In this document: piece by piece, positions 26,633 to 35,139 of the stretch
How positions within the stretch are numbered: the stretch's first letter is position 1
Layout: each line of letters begins with the position of its first letter
The notes under the pieces: generated by a model
What the model was told of the DNA's origin: nothing
What the model saw: only the letters and a program-made list of their open reading frames with translations
The model's database searches: none
Program-made: the position numbers and the translations under genes
From: Amycolatopsis suaedae
GTDB lineage: Bacteria; Actinomycetota; Actinomycetes; Mycobacteriales; Pseudonocardiaceae
Reading direction: 5' to 3'
NCBI RefSeq assembly: GCF_004214935.1
Contig: NZ_SFCC01000020.1
Location: 1 to 64,000, forward strand
Length of the DNA: 64,000 bases

Positions 26633-26703
26633 AACGCTGAGCGGTCCCGCGGTCAACAAGCCGCGTGAGACCAGCGACCGACATCGGACCGGAAGCGCCA
26701 CAC

Positions 26704-27243
26704 ATGGGGGATCCACCGGCTGGCAACGAGCTGGCGGAGCTGTACGCGACGCACGCCCGCGGCCTGCACCACTACCTGGCTGCCCGGGTGGGCAGCGAGA
26801 TCGCCGACGACCTCGTCGCCGACGCGTTCCTCGCCTTCTGGGAGCACCGGGACCGCTACGACCCCTCCCGCGCCGGGACCAAGACGTGGCTCTACGGCAT
26901 CGCCACCAACCTGCTGCGCAACCACGTCCGCACCGAGGAGCGCCGCCTGCGGGCCTGGCGCAGGCACGGGATGCGGCCGGCGGGGGCCGACGACGTGAGC
27001 GGCAGAGTGGCCGAGGCCGTCGACGCGACCGTGCTGGCCGAGGAGCTGAGCGGGGCGCTGGCGGCGCTGAAACCGGCCGACCGCGACGTCCTCCTGCTCA
27101 CCGCCTGGGCCGACCTCACCCCCACCGAGATCGCCACCGTGCTGGGCATGTCCGCGAGCACGGTGCGGGTACGGCTGCACCGCACCCGGACACGGCTCGG
27201 CATCCACCTGCGAACCCGAGAAGGGCGGACCGACGATGCGTGA
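26704..27243 (+). CDS. ECF RNA polymerase sigma factor
   Basis: A 179-residue sigma-70-family ECF factor. Region 2 is in YATHARGLHHYLAARV to YDPSRAGTKTWLYGIATN and region 4 in LKPADRDVLLLTAWADLTPTEIATVLGMS (key parts DRDVLLLTAWADL and EIATVLGMS). ATG 26704 is preferred; a GTG at 26665 would add 13 residues. Its last codons overlap the next gene as ATGCGTGA. The following CU044_5270-type protein has one membrane helix and probably acts as its membrane partner. Confidence 0.88.
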   Translation: MGDPPAGNELAELYATHARGLHHYLAARVGSEIADDLVADAFLAFWEHRDRYDPSRAGTKTWLYGIATNLLRNHVRTEERRLRAWRRHGMRPAGADDVSGRVAEAVDATVLAEELSGALAALKPADRDVLLLTAWADLTPTEIATVLGMSASTVRVRLHRTRTRLGIHLRTREGRTDDA

Positions 27244-28264
27244 CGACCTGCTCGACACCGCGCTCGACGAGCTTCGCGCGGACACCCCGGCCATGACGGA
27301 CGAGGCCTACCAGGCTGGCTACGCCCGCGTGCTCGCCGCACCGCCGCGACCGCCGGCCCACCCGGCGCCCCGGTGGCGACGCCGTGTGGTGATCCCGGTG
27401 GCGGCCGCGGCCGCCGTGGCGATCACCCTGGCAGGGGCGCTGGTGCTCGGCGGCAACCGGCCCGAGGTGCCGGCGACACCGGCTCAGCTACTGGACCGGG
27501 TGGTCGCGGCCGCCGCCGGGCAGCCGGTGCTCGCGCCCGGCCAGTTCCGCTACGTCCGGGCGACCTCCTACTCCCGCGAGGACGAAACGAGGACCATCCC
27601 GGGCTGCCGGCTCACCCGCATCGGCGACGTCACCGAGCTGTGGGTTCCGGCCGACCCGGCACAGGAATGGCTGCGGCGGTACGCACCCGGCGAGAAGAAG
27701 CTGCAGGGCTGCAAGGACCCCGGTGACGACTACCGTGACATCGCCAAGGAGGAACGGGCGCCCTACGGGCAGTTCCCGGTGCCGGTCGGCCGGAAGCGCG
27801 AACCGGGCACGTTCTGGGACCCGACCGTGGAGTTCCTGGCTTCGCTGCCACGTGATCCCCGTGAGCTGTACCGGGCGATCTGCGACTCCCCACAGCTTAT
27901 TTGCGACGAGAACGTGTACCCGCCCCGGGTGGATGTGTTCCAGATGGCGGCACAGCTGGCGCAAACCTCGTTCCTCCCGCCGGACCTGCGCGCCGCCGTC
28001 TACCGGATGATGGGCGAACTGCCGGGGATCAAGGTCACCGAGTCCGGCACCGACGACGGGCGCCGGGGGGTCACGCTCACGCTGGAGGAACTGGCACCGG
28101 GTAGCTGGCCCGGCGGCCCGCTCATCGAGGAGATCGTCATCGACCCCGCCACCGGCGAGCTGATGGAGTGCCGGACGGAAGTGCTGTCGCAGGCAGGGTT
28201 CCGGGGCATCGAGACGTTCACCTACGGAATCACACCGGTGCAGGGCGTTCCACCGGGCCGTTGA
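27236..28264 (+). CDS. CU044_5270-family single-pass membrane protein
   Basis: A 342-residue protein with a cytoplasmic N-terminus (about 1-50), one membrane helix (about 51-74) and a large external domain. It overlaps the upstream ECF sigma gene by 8 bases. This pairing and topology are standard for actinobacterial sigma/CU044_5270 operons. An anti-sigma-like or signal-receiving role is inferred; no zinc-binding anti-sigma motif is visible in the N-terminus. Confidence 0.78.
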   Translation: MRDDLLDTALDELRADTPAMTDEAYQAGYARVLAAPPRPPAHPAPRWRRRVVIPVAAAAAVAITLAGALVLGGNRPEVPATPAQLLDRVVAAAAGQPVLAPGQFRYVRATSYSREDETRTIPGCRLTRIGDVTELWVPADPAQEWLRRYAPGEKKLQGCKDPGDDYRDIAKEERAPYGQFPVPVGRKREPGTFWDPTVEFLASLPRDPRELYRAICDSPQLICDENVYPPRVDVFQMAAQLAQTSFLPPDLRAAVYRMMGELPGIKVTESGTDDGRRGVTLTLEELAPGSWPGGPLIEEIVIDPATGELMECRTEVLSQAGFRGIETFTYGITPVQGVPPGR

Positions 28265-28345
28265 GCGGATCCGTGACTGTTTCGACAGGGAACCGACAGG
28301 CTCCGCACAGCCAACGCATCACTCGGTCGGGTTAACTCATGCACC

Positions 28346-29257
28346 ATGAGACCGCGGGTCGTGCTGGTCAGCCTCCTCGCCGTCGTCGTGACCGCGGCCG
28401 CGCTCACGGTCGTGGTCTCGGCGCTGCCCCGCGACGTCGACGGCCACCCGCCCGAGGTGGCGGCCGACCCGGGCAGCGCGACGCCGGAACCCGCGCCCGT
28501 CGCACCGTCCAGCTCCCCCACGCCGCTGCCGGCCGGGGAACAGGCGGAGCTGGCGACCCGGGTCCGTGGCGCCGTCGACGAGGTCACCGGCGGAGGCGGC
28601 GAGCTGGGGCTGGCGGTGTTCGACCGGCTGACCGAAAGCACCGTCGCCACCATCGCCGGTGACGAGTGGTTCTACTCGGCTTCGGTGAGCAAGCTGCTGA
28701 TCGCCGTGGACCTGCTGCTGGACCAGCCGGAGGTGGACGAGGCCGCCCGGCAGAACGTGCGCCGCATGCTGACCGACAGCCATGACGGTGTCGCCTCGGC
28801 GCTGTGGGCCGCGGGCGGTGGCAGGGAGATCGTCCAGGACATGACCGAGCGGATCGGGCTGCGCGACACCAGCGTGCCCAGCCGGCCCGACGAATGGGAG
28901 ATGACCCGGATCAGCGCACAGGACGTCGTCCGGATCTACGAGTTCATCGAGCACCAGCTACCGGAGCCGTCCCGGGACCTGATCGTGGAGGCACTCGCCG
29001 CGACGCCGGAGCGGGCCGCCGACGGGTTCGCCCAGCGGTTCGGCATCGCCGACGCCCTCCCCGGCACCGAGTGGGCCGTCAAGCAGGGCTGGATGCGGGC
29101 GGCCAACTCGCTCGTCCTGCACTCCACCGGTCTGGTCGGCGCCGACGAGCGCTACGTCGTGGTGCTGCTGACACATCTGCCGGGCCGCACCAGCTTCGAG
29201 ACCGGCCGGGCGGCGGTCACCGCCGGTGTCGCCGCATTAGCCGGTTCGTTGGATTGA
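28346..29257 (+). CDS. Exported serine hydrolase, class A beta-lactamase fold
   Basis: A 303-residue protein with an N-terminal membrane or signal segment, a Pro-rich linker (about 45-62) and a penicillin-binding-like domain. The nucleophile motif is SVSK in FYSASVSKLL. TDSHDG replaces the usual SDN and KQGW stands for KTG, so activity against beta-lactams is doubtful. The family is common in actinobacterial envelopes. It lies 81 bp behind the sigma factor operon. True signal cleavage cannot be decided; it may stay anchored. Confidence 0.75.
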   Translation: MRPRVVLVSLLAVVVTAAALTVVVSALPRDVDGHPPEVAADPGSATPEPAPVAPSSSPTPLPAGEQAELATRVRGAVDEVTGGGGELGLAVFDRLTESTVATIAGDEWFYSASVSKLLIAVDLLLDQPEVDEAARQNVRRMLTDSHDGVASALWAAGGGREIVQDMTERIGLRDTSVPSRPDEWEMTRISAQDVVRIYEFIEHQLPEPSRDLIVEALAATPERAADGFAQRFGIADALPGTEWAVKQGWMRAANSLVLHSTGLVGADERYVVVLLTHLPGRTSFETGRAAVTAGVAALAGSLD

Positions 29258-29284
29258 TCTCAACCATACTTGAGCTTTTAGTGT
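29255..29284 (+). promoter_or_regulatory. Promoter with a CTCAA-N6-TTGAG operator, upstream of the VOC gene
   Basis: TTGATC (29255-29260) and TAGTGT (29279-29284) are spaced 18 bp. The spacer holds CTCAA and TTGAG as inverted repeats. MerR-family regulators bind such a site between -35 and -10. No merR gene is adjacent, so the regulator would act from elsewhere. Confidence 0.4.
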
Positions 29285-29315
29285 CGTGGTGTCACCGGTT
29301 CACGAGGAGGACACC

Positions 29316-29699
29316 ATGGCCGTCGAACTCAACCACACCGTCATCGCCGCCACCGACAAGCAGCGCTCAGCGAAGTTCCTGACCGACCTGCTCGGGCTGC
29401 CCGAAGCTCAGCCGTTCGGCCCGTTCCTGGTGGTACAGACCGGCAACGACGTCTCGCTGGATTTCATGGACACCGAGGGCGACATCCGCTCGCAGCACTA
29501 CGCGTTCCTGGTCAGCGAGCGGGAGTTCGACGAGATCTTCGGCAGGATCCGCGAGGGCGGGGTGGACTACTGGGCCGGGCCCGGACACCAGGGGCCTGGC
29601 GAGATCAACACCAACGACGGCGGCCGCGGCGTCTACTTCGACGACCCCGACGGCCACGTCCTGGAAATCCTCACCCGCCCCTACGGCAGCGGCGGCTGA
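29316..29699 (+). CDS. VOC-family (glyoxalase/dioxygenase-like) protein
   Basis: A 127-residue single vicinal-oxygen-chelate domain protein, with His in LNHTVIAA and QHYAFLV, and Glu in DDPDGHVLEILTRPY as likely metal ligands. Such proteins bind or isomerise small electrophiles or confer resistance by sequestration; the substrate is unknown. GAGGAGG lies 6 bases before the ATG. The gene is alone on its strand and ends at a strong bidirectional hairpin. Confidence 0.85.
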   Translation: MAVELNHTVIAATDKQRSAKFLTDLLGLPEAQPFGPFLVVQTGNDVSLDFMDTEGDIRSQHYAFLVSEREFDEIFGRIREGGVDYWAGPGHQGPGEINTNDGGRGVYFDDPDGHVLEILTRPYGSGG

Positions 29700-29703
29700 C
29701 ACA

Positions 29704-29746
29704 CGAAGGCCACCTTCACCACCTGGGGGTGTGAAGGTGGCCTTCG
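29704..29746. terminator. Bidirectional terminator hairpin between VOC and CBS genes
   Basis: CGAAGGCCACCTTCAC (29704-29719) pairs perfectly with 29731-29746 over an 11-base loop. It lies 4 bases after one stop codon and 4 bases before the opposite one. Each arm contains the same GAAGG-CCTTC motif found in the dispersed repeats. Confidence 0.8.
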
Positions 29747-29750
29747 CCGG

Positions 29751-30179
29751 TCAGCCCTGTGCGATGTAGTTCTGCAGCTGCTCGTGACTGTGCTCGAGTT
29801 CGTCGATCCGGTTCTTGACGACGTCGCCGATGCTGACGATGCCGGACAGCTTCCCGTCGGTGAGCACCGGCACGTGCCGGACGCGGCGCTCGGTCATCAG
29901 CCTGCTCAGGTCGTCGACCGAGTCCTCCGGCGTACAGGTCGCGACCACCTTGGTCATGATCGACGAGACCGGCCGGTTCAGCAGGTCCGGGCCGTGGTCG
30001 TTGAGGCGGCGCACCACGTCACGTTCCGAGACGATCCCCGCCACGCCCTCGTCGCCGAGCACCACCAGAGCGCCGACGTTGTGTTCGGCGAGGCCCGCGA
30101 GCAGCTCGGTCACTGTCGTGTCCGGTCGCACCGTCGCGACGGCTGTTCCCTTGGCGCGCAGTAGGTCGGCGATCCGCAT
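29751..30179 (-). CDS. CBS-domain pair protein
   Basis: A 142-residue stand-alone protein with two CBS motifs (about 8-60 and 73-125), seen in GIVSERDVVRRL and GIVSIGDVVK. CBS pairs bind adenine nucleotides and report energy state. No effector domain is attached. GGAGGAG precedes the ATG. The gene is monocistronic and ends at the shared hairpin. Confidence 0.88.
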   Translation of the reverse strand: MRIADLLRAKGTAVATVRPDTTVTELLAGLAEHNVGALVVLGDEGVAGIVSERDVVRRLNDHGPDLLNRPVSSIMTKVVATCTPEDSVDDLSRLMTERRVRHVPVLTDGKLSGIVSIGDVVKNRIDELEHSHEQLQNYIAQG

Positions 30180-30245
30180 GGAGGCTCCTCCCGGTCGTCG
30201 TGAGCTGGCTCACACAGGCTACGGGCTGGTAGCCGACGGCGAAAG

Positions 30246-31160
30246 TCAGCGGACGGCCGCCTCGTCGGCCACGAAGGTGTTGCAGACGGCCACCGGCTCA
30301 CGTCCGAACCCCTTGCGTGCCCACGCGGCCTGGTTCTCCACGGTGCCGTGGGTGTCGCTGCCGACGGTGTTGCGGAAGTCGTCCGCCGCCTGCCGCGCCA
30401 CCTGCCCGCCGACCGAACCGCGGCCAGCCGCGGCGGCGAGGAACAGCCCGGCGAAGCAGTTGGCCTGCAGCTCCAGCCTGCGCACCACCTCGTCGCGTCG
30501 GCCCAGCCGCTCCATCTCCCGTTCGGCGGCGACCATGATCCCGCTGAGTTCCTGCACGTGGTGGGCGTACTCGTGGGCCAGCACCGACAGGTGCACCGAC
30601 TGCCGGACGCCGACGGTGTCCAGCAGCCGCTGCCGCGGCATGGTCAGCGTCTTGTCGGCGCCGCAGTAGTACGCGGTGGCCTCCTGCTCGGCAGGCGCCT
30701 CACCGCAGGCCGTCTCGTGACCGTCGGTGATCGTCAGTACCGGCGGCGCGAACGGCTCGCCCGCGGCGGCCAGCGCGGGCTGCCACGCCGCGTCGAGACA
30801 ACGCAGCGCCGCCGTGTAGAACGCGGTCAGCTGCTCGGGCGAACGCCGCAGGGCGGGCAGTTCACAGGTGACCTCCGGGAGCAGGATCCCCGGCCCGAGC
30901 AGCGGGTTCGTGCCCAGCTCCAGTACCGCTTCCGGCTCGGGTGACGCGGGTGTCAGGACGGGTGCAGGCGTGGCGCTGCCGGTGACCACCGCCGGGCGGG
31001 CACCCAGCAGCCCGACGGCCAGCACGAAACCCAGCAACACGACCAGCACGGCCACCACCCGCAGGGGCGAGTTGCCCGTGCGCTCGTCGTCGACCACGAA
31101 ACCCCCGCTGTCCCCCCCCGCTCCCCCAGGCAACGCCGCCCCCAGCGCGTTGTCGAGCAT
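30246..31160 (-). CDS. Membrane-anchored neutral zinc metallopeptidase (YpfJ-type)
   Basis: A 304-residue protein with an N-terminal membrane helix (about 35-55) and an external peptidase domain. The zinc motif is HEYAHHVQ, followed by ELQANCFAGLF, which provides the third ligand. This is the PF04228 neutral zinc metallopeptidase family. The ATG at 31160 lies only 9 bp from the divergent prolyl oligopeptidase start, so each promoter must sit inside the other gene's 5' region or the mRNAs are leaderless. Confidence 0.85.
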   Translation of the reverse strand: MLDNALGAALPGGAGGDSGGFVVDDERTGNSPLRVVAVLVVLLGFVLAVGLLGARPAVVTGSATPAPVLTPASPEPEAVLELGTNPLLGPGILLPEVTCELPALRRSPEQLTAFYTAALRCLDAAWQPALAAAGEPFAPPVLTITDGHETACGEAPAEQEATAYYCGADKTLTMPRQRLLDTVGVRQSVHLSVLAHEYAHHVQELSGIMVAAEREMERLGRRDEVVRRLELQANCFAGLFLAAAAGRGSVGGQVARQAADDFRNTVGSDTHGTVENQAAWARKGFGREPVAVCNTFVADEAAVR

Positions 31161-31169
31161 ACTGGCCCC

Positions 31170-33176
31170 ATGACCGACCCGTACCTGTGGCTGGAGGACG
31201 TCACCGGCGACACCGCGCTGGACTGGGTCCGCGAGCGCAACGCCGAGACCGTCGCCGCGCTCGCCGAGACCGAGCCGTTCGAACGGCTGCGGACCCGGGT
31301 GCGCGAGGTGCTCGACGACGACACCCGCATTCCCTACGTGCGCAGGCGAGGCGAGTACCTCTACAACTTCTGGCGCGACGGCGACCATCCGCGCGGGCTG
31401 TGGCGGCGCACCACCCTGGAGCAGTACCGCACGGCCGACCCCGCCTGGGAGCTGCTGCTCGACGTCGACGCGCTGGCCGAGGCCGAGGACGAGAACTGGG
31501 TGTGGCAGGGCGCCGTCGTCCTGCACCCCGGCTACACCCGCGCGCTGGTCGAGCTGTCCCGCGGCGGCGCCGACGCCGCCGTGGTGCGGGAGTTCGACCT
31601 GGTCGGCAAGCGGTTCGCCGACGAAGGGTTCGAAATCGCCGAGGCCAAGAGCAGGGTCGGCTGGATCGACGCCGACACCATCTACGTCGGGACCGACTTC
31701 GGGCCGGGATCGCTGACCAGCTCCGGCTACCCGCGCATCATCAAGCAGTGGCGCCGCGGCACCCCGCTCGCCGAGGCGGAGACGGTGTTCGAGGGCAAAC
31801 CCGACGACGTGTCGGTCTACGCCTTCCACGACTCCACCCCCGGCTTCGAACGCGACTTCGTGGGCCGCAGCATCGACTTCTACCGCTCGGAACGCTTCCT
31901 GCGGAACCCGGACGGCTCACTGGTCCGGCTGGACCTGCCCGAGGACGCGCGGTTCTCCGTGCACCGGGAGTGGCTGGTGGTACGGCCCCGCTCGCCGTGG
32001 ACGATCGAGGGCACCGAGCACCCGGCCGGATCGCTGCTCGGCATGCCGTTCGACGCGTTCCTCGCCGGCGACCGCCGGTTCACCGTGCTGTTCCGGCCCG
32101 ACGCGCACACGTCGCTGGAGTACTTCACCTGGACCCGCAACCACCTGCTGCTGGGCATGCTCTCCGACGTCAAGGCCCGGCTGCGGGTGCTCACCCCCGG
32201 CCCGGAGGGCTGGGTGGACGAGCCGCTGGCCGGCGCACCGGAGGCGGGCACGGCGGAAATCATCGACACCGATCCCGACCACAGCGACGAGTACTTCCTC
32301 GACACCAGCGGCTACACCGAGCCCGCGACGCTGTCCCGGGGCGAGGTCGGCGGCGACGTGGAGGTGCTCAAGCAGGCACCCGGGTTCTTCGACGCCGAGG
32401 GCCTGCGGGTGGAGCAGTTCTTCGCCACCTCCGACGACGGCACGCGGGTGCCGTACTTCGTCGTCGGCCGCCGGGACACCCCCGGCCCGACCCTGCTCAA
32501 CGGGTACGGCGGGTTCGAGGTGTCGCTGACCCCGGCTTACAGCGGCGTGATCGGGCGGGGCTGGCTGAGCGAGGGCGGTACCTACGTGGTCGCCAACATC
32601 CGCGGCGGTGGCGAGTACGGCCCGGACTGGCACACCGGCGTGCTGCGGGAGAACCGGCCGCTGGCCTACCAGGACTTCGCCGCCGTCGCACGGGATCTGG
32701 TCGAGCGCGGTGTGACGACGCCGGAGCGGCTGGGCATCATCGGCGGCAGCAACGGCGGCCTGCTGATGGGCGTCATGCTGACGCGGTACCCGGAGCTGTT
32801 CGGCGCCATCGTCTGCCAGGTTCCGCTGCTGGACATGCGCCGCTACCACCAGCTGCTCGCCGGCGCGTCCTGGATGGCGGAATACGGCGACCCCGACGAC
32901 CCGGCCGACTGGGAGTTCCTCTCGGCCTACTCGCCGTACCAGAACGTCCACAGTGGACGCCGGTACCCGCCGACGTTGTTCGTCACGTCCACAAGGGACG
33001 ACCGGGTGCACCCGGGCCACGCCAGGAAGATGGTGGCCAGGATGCGGGAACTGGGCTACTCCCCGCTCTACCACGAGAACATCGAGGGCGGGCACGGAGC
33101 GGCGGCGGACAACGCACAGGCGGCGTTCAAGTGGGCACTGGTGTTCCGGTTCCTCAGGGAGACGATCGGCCCCTGA
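31170..33176 (+). CDS. Prolyl oligopeptidase (S9 family)
   Basis: A 668-residue cytoplasmic serine peptidase with an N-terminal beta-propeller and a C-terminal hydrolase domain. The triad is visible as Ser in GGSNGGLL, Asp in TSTRDDRVHPGHA and His in EGGHGAAA. It should cut short peptides after proline. There is no signal peptide. The start MTDPYLWLEDV is typical. Its stop codon abuts the stop of the convergent gene with no gap. Confidence 0.92.
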   Translation: MTDPYLWLEDVTGDTALDWVRERNAETVAALAETEPFERLRTRVREVLDDDTRIPYVRRRGEYLYNFWRDGDHPRGLWRRTTLEQYRTADPAWELLLDVDALAEAEDENWVWQGAVVLHPGYTRALVELSRGGADAAVVREFDLVGKRFADEGFEIAEAKSRVGWIDADTIYVGTDFGPGSLTSSGYPRIIKQWRRGTPLAEAETVFEGKPDDVSVYAFHDSTPGFERDFVGRSIDFYRSERFLRNPDGSLVRLDLPEDARFSVHREWLVVRPRSPWTIEGTEHPAGSLLGMPFDAFLAGDRRFTVLFRPDAHTSLEYFTWTRNHLLLGMLSDVKARLRVLTPGPEGWVDEPLAGAPEAGTAEIIDTDPDHSDEYFLDTSGYTEPATLSRGEVGGDVEVLKQAPGFFDAEGLRVEQFFATSDDGTRVPYFVVGRRDTPGPTLLNGYGGFEVSLTPAYSGVIGRGWLSEGGTYVVANIRGGGEYGPDWHTGVLRENRPLAYQDFAAVARDLVERGVTTPERLGIIGGSNGGLLMGVMLTRYPELFGAIVCQVPLLDMRRYHQLLAGASWMAEYGDPDDPADWEFLSAYSPYQNVHSGRRYPPTLFVTSTRDDRVHPGHARKMVARMRELGYSPLYHENIEGGHGAAADNAQAAFKWALVFRFLRETIGP

Positions 33177-33866
33177 TCACGGCCACGGCCCGAGTTCGGG
33201 CAGCCTGCCGAGGAGCGGGCCGTCGGGGCGGCGGCCCGCCAGCCACGCGGTGAGGTCGGTGAGCGCGCCCGCCACCACCACGGCGGGACCGCTACCCCAC
33301 TCGCGCCCGGGCTCGCCGCCGTCGGGCCGCAGCACCAGGCGGACGCCGTCCGGTGAGCGTGGCGCCAGGAAGTCCAGTGCGTGCCCGCAGAACTCCGGTG
33401 ACCAGTCCGACGGCCGGTAGCCGAGGTCCGCGTCGACCAGGTGGATGTTCACCTCGCGCCACCAGCAGAAGGCGATGTCGAGCAGGACACCGTCTCGGTA
33501 GGTCACCGGGCGGGCCCAGCCCCGCCCGTCCACGGCCGCCCACGCCGTGGCCAGGCGGCGGGCGCCGGTGGTGACGGCCTCGGCCAGCTGCGCGGCCGGG
33601 CGTCCCGCACCTGCCTCGATGGCGGCCGCGCGAGCGGGCCTGCCACCGTCGTAAACCTCGATGAGCCTGCCCTCCACGGCGTACTCGGTCTGCCGCAGGA
33701 AGGCCGCCGACAGCTCGGCGAGGTGGGTGAGCACGTGCCCGCGCGTCCAGTCCGGCAGTTCGGACGCCCCGCGTGCCCGCTCATCGGTCAGCCCGGCGAC
33801 GGCGTCGCGCAGCCGCTCGTGCGCGGAGCCGATCCTGGTCAGCAATTGGGCGGGCGTCAGGGCCAC
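33177..33866 (-). CDS. Mycothiol-dependent maleylpyruvate isomerase-family protein
   Basis: A 229-residue protein of the MDMPI/DinB-like fold: DWTRGHVLTHLAE near the N-terminus and WWREVNIHLVDADLGY supply the three histidines or acids that bind metal. These enzymes use mycothiol as cofactor or leaving group, in line with an actinobacterial host. The specific reaction is unknown. Its ATG region overlaps the 3' end of pdxH by 10 bp, so the two are likely co-translated. Confidence 0.85.
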   Translation of the reverse strand: MALTPAQLLTRIGSAHERLRDAVAGLTDERARGASELPDWTRGHVLTHLAELSAAFLRQTEYAVEGRLIEVYDGGRPARAAAIEAGAGRPAAQLAEAVTTGARRLATAWAAVDGRGWARPVTYRDGVLLDIAFCWWREVNIHLVDADLGYRPSDWSPEFCGHALDFLAPRSPDGVRLVLRPDGGEPGREWGSGPAVVVAGALTDLTAWLAGRRPDGPLLGRLPELGPWP

Positions 33867-34483
33867 AGCAGTTCCCTGTCCCAGCCCGCGGCATGGCGCC
33901 GGTAGCTCAGCCGGACGTGCGCCCGGCCGGAATCGGCCTGCCAGAACTCGAACTCGTCCGGCTCGACGGTGTACAACGTCCAGTCAGGTGGCACCGTGCC
34001 GGTGTCTGCGGCGGCCACCGCGGCGGCCAGCTCCGCGCGGTCCCGCAGCGGCGTGCTCTGCCGCCCGGCCAGCGCGACGGCACGTGCACGCGGCGCCCTG
34101 GCGAGGAAGTCACGCTCACTGTCCGCACGCGGGGCCGCTGTGACCGCCCCGCGCAGACGCACCTGCCTGCCCAGCGACGACCAGTAGAACGTCAGCGCGG
34201 CGAAGGGCGTGGCAGCCAGTTCGGCTCCCTTGCGGCCGCCCGCGGCCGACGCGAACCGGAAGCCGTCCGGTCCGGCGTCCTTGAGGATCAGCACGCGTGC
34301 CGAGGGCCGCCCTGAGGCGTCCACTGTGGACAAGGTCATGGCGTGCGGCTCGCGCACACCGGCGGCCACGGCCTCCCGTAGCCACGACTCGAACAGCGGC
34401 AGCGGATCGCCGGGCGCCGCCGACGGGTCGAACTCCGGCAGCGGTCCGGCGAGCGAGGGCAGCCCGCGCAGCAGGTCACGCAT
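33857..34483 (-). CDS. pdxH: Pyridoxamine 5'-phosphate oxidase
   Basis: A 208-residue FMN enzyme making pyridoxal 5'-phosphate in the vitamin B6 pathway. FMN contacts are in PSARVLILKD and FYWSSLGRQVRLRG; the C-terminal half ends with RLSYRRHAAGWDRELLWP-like sequence, the PNP oxidase dimerisation signature. TAGGAGG precedes the ATG and is itself part of a 12-bp inverted repeat shared with the divergent CGNR gene. Confidence 0.9.
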   Translation of the reverse strand: MRDLLRGLPSLAGPLPEFDPSAAPGDPLPLFESWLREAVAAGVREPHAMTLSTVDASGRPSARVLILKDAGPDGFRFASAAGGRKGAELAATPFAALTFYWSSLGRQVRLRGAVTAAPRADSERDFLARAPRARAVALAGRQSTPLRDRAELAAAVAAADTGTVPPDWTLYTVEPDEFEFWQADSGRAHVRLSYRRHAAGWDRELLWP

Positions 34484-34486
34484 CCA

Positions 34487-34525
34487 GCCTCCTAATGGCG
34501 TCTCGGCATTTAACCATTAGGAGGC
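34487..34525. promoter_or_regulatory. 12-bp inverted repeat in the pdxH / CGNR divergent promoter
   Basis: GCCTCCTAATGG (34487-34498) and CCATTAGGAGGC (34514-34525) are exact inverted repeats with a 15-base spacer. The left arm contains the pdxH ribosome-binding site; the right arm lies just upstream of the TATACT -10 box (34528-34533) of the CGNR gene. This is a good candidate operator for the CGNR protein. Confidence 0.65.
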
Positions 34526-34539
34526 GTTATACTCCACAC

Positions 34540-35139
34540 GTGGCACACCTCGCACTGGACCTGGCCAACACGATCGTCCATGACGGGCATGGTGGCGTCC
34601 GGGACGAGCTGCCCGACCCTGCCGCCCTGACGACGTGGGTCCGGCAGCGGCACGACGTGCTGGGGCAGGACTTCGACCGGTTCACCGCCGACGAGCAGAC
34701 CCACGGGCAGGTGCTCGCGCTGCGTACGGCGGTGCGTTCGCTGTTCGCCAGGGCGGTCCTGCCCGGTCCGCCGAGCAAGGCCGACGCCGGCCGGCTGCCG
34801 CCCGCGCCGGAGGCACTGGCCGTTCTGAACGACGCGGCAGCGGCGGTGCCGGTGGCACCACACCTGGACTGGCCGGACGGCCGGCGGCCCCGCGCGGTCA
34901 CCCGCGCCGCGGCGGCCGGCCGGACGCCGCGGCTGCTGGCGGCGCTGGCCGGGGCCGGGATCGAGTTCCTCGGCGGCCCCGGGGCGGAGCGGCTACGGGC
35001 CTGTCCGGCACCCCGCTGCGTGCGGTACTTCCTGCGCGAGCACTCCCGGCAGCAGTGGTGCAAGCCGTCCTGCGGCAACCGCGCGAGGGTGCACCGGCAT
35101 TACCACGCTAGGACCGAGCCAGGAACTCCTGGAACGTGA
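34540..35139 (+). CDS. CGNR zinc-finger regulator (ABATE domain)
   Basis: A 199-residue protein with an N-terminal ABATE-type domain (LALDLANTIV) and the C-terminal zinc finger CPAPRCVRYFL...WCKPSCGNRARVHRHY, the CGNR motif. Such proteins are thought to be stress-linked transcription regulators. A TATACT box ends 6 bases before the GTG start, so the mRNA is probably leaderless. The 3' end overlaps the convergent SDR gene by 32 bp. Confidence 0.8.
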   Translation: MAHLALDLANTIVHDGHGGVRDELPDPAALTTWVRQRHDVLGQDFDRFTADEQTHGQVLALRTAVRSLFARAVLPGPPSKADAGRLPPAPEALAVLNDAAAAVPVAPHLDWPDGRRPRAVTRAAAAGRTPRLLAALAGAGIEFLGGPGAERLRACPAPRCVRYFLREHSRQQWCKPSCGNRARVHRHYHARTEPGTPGT

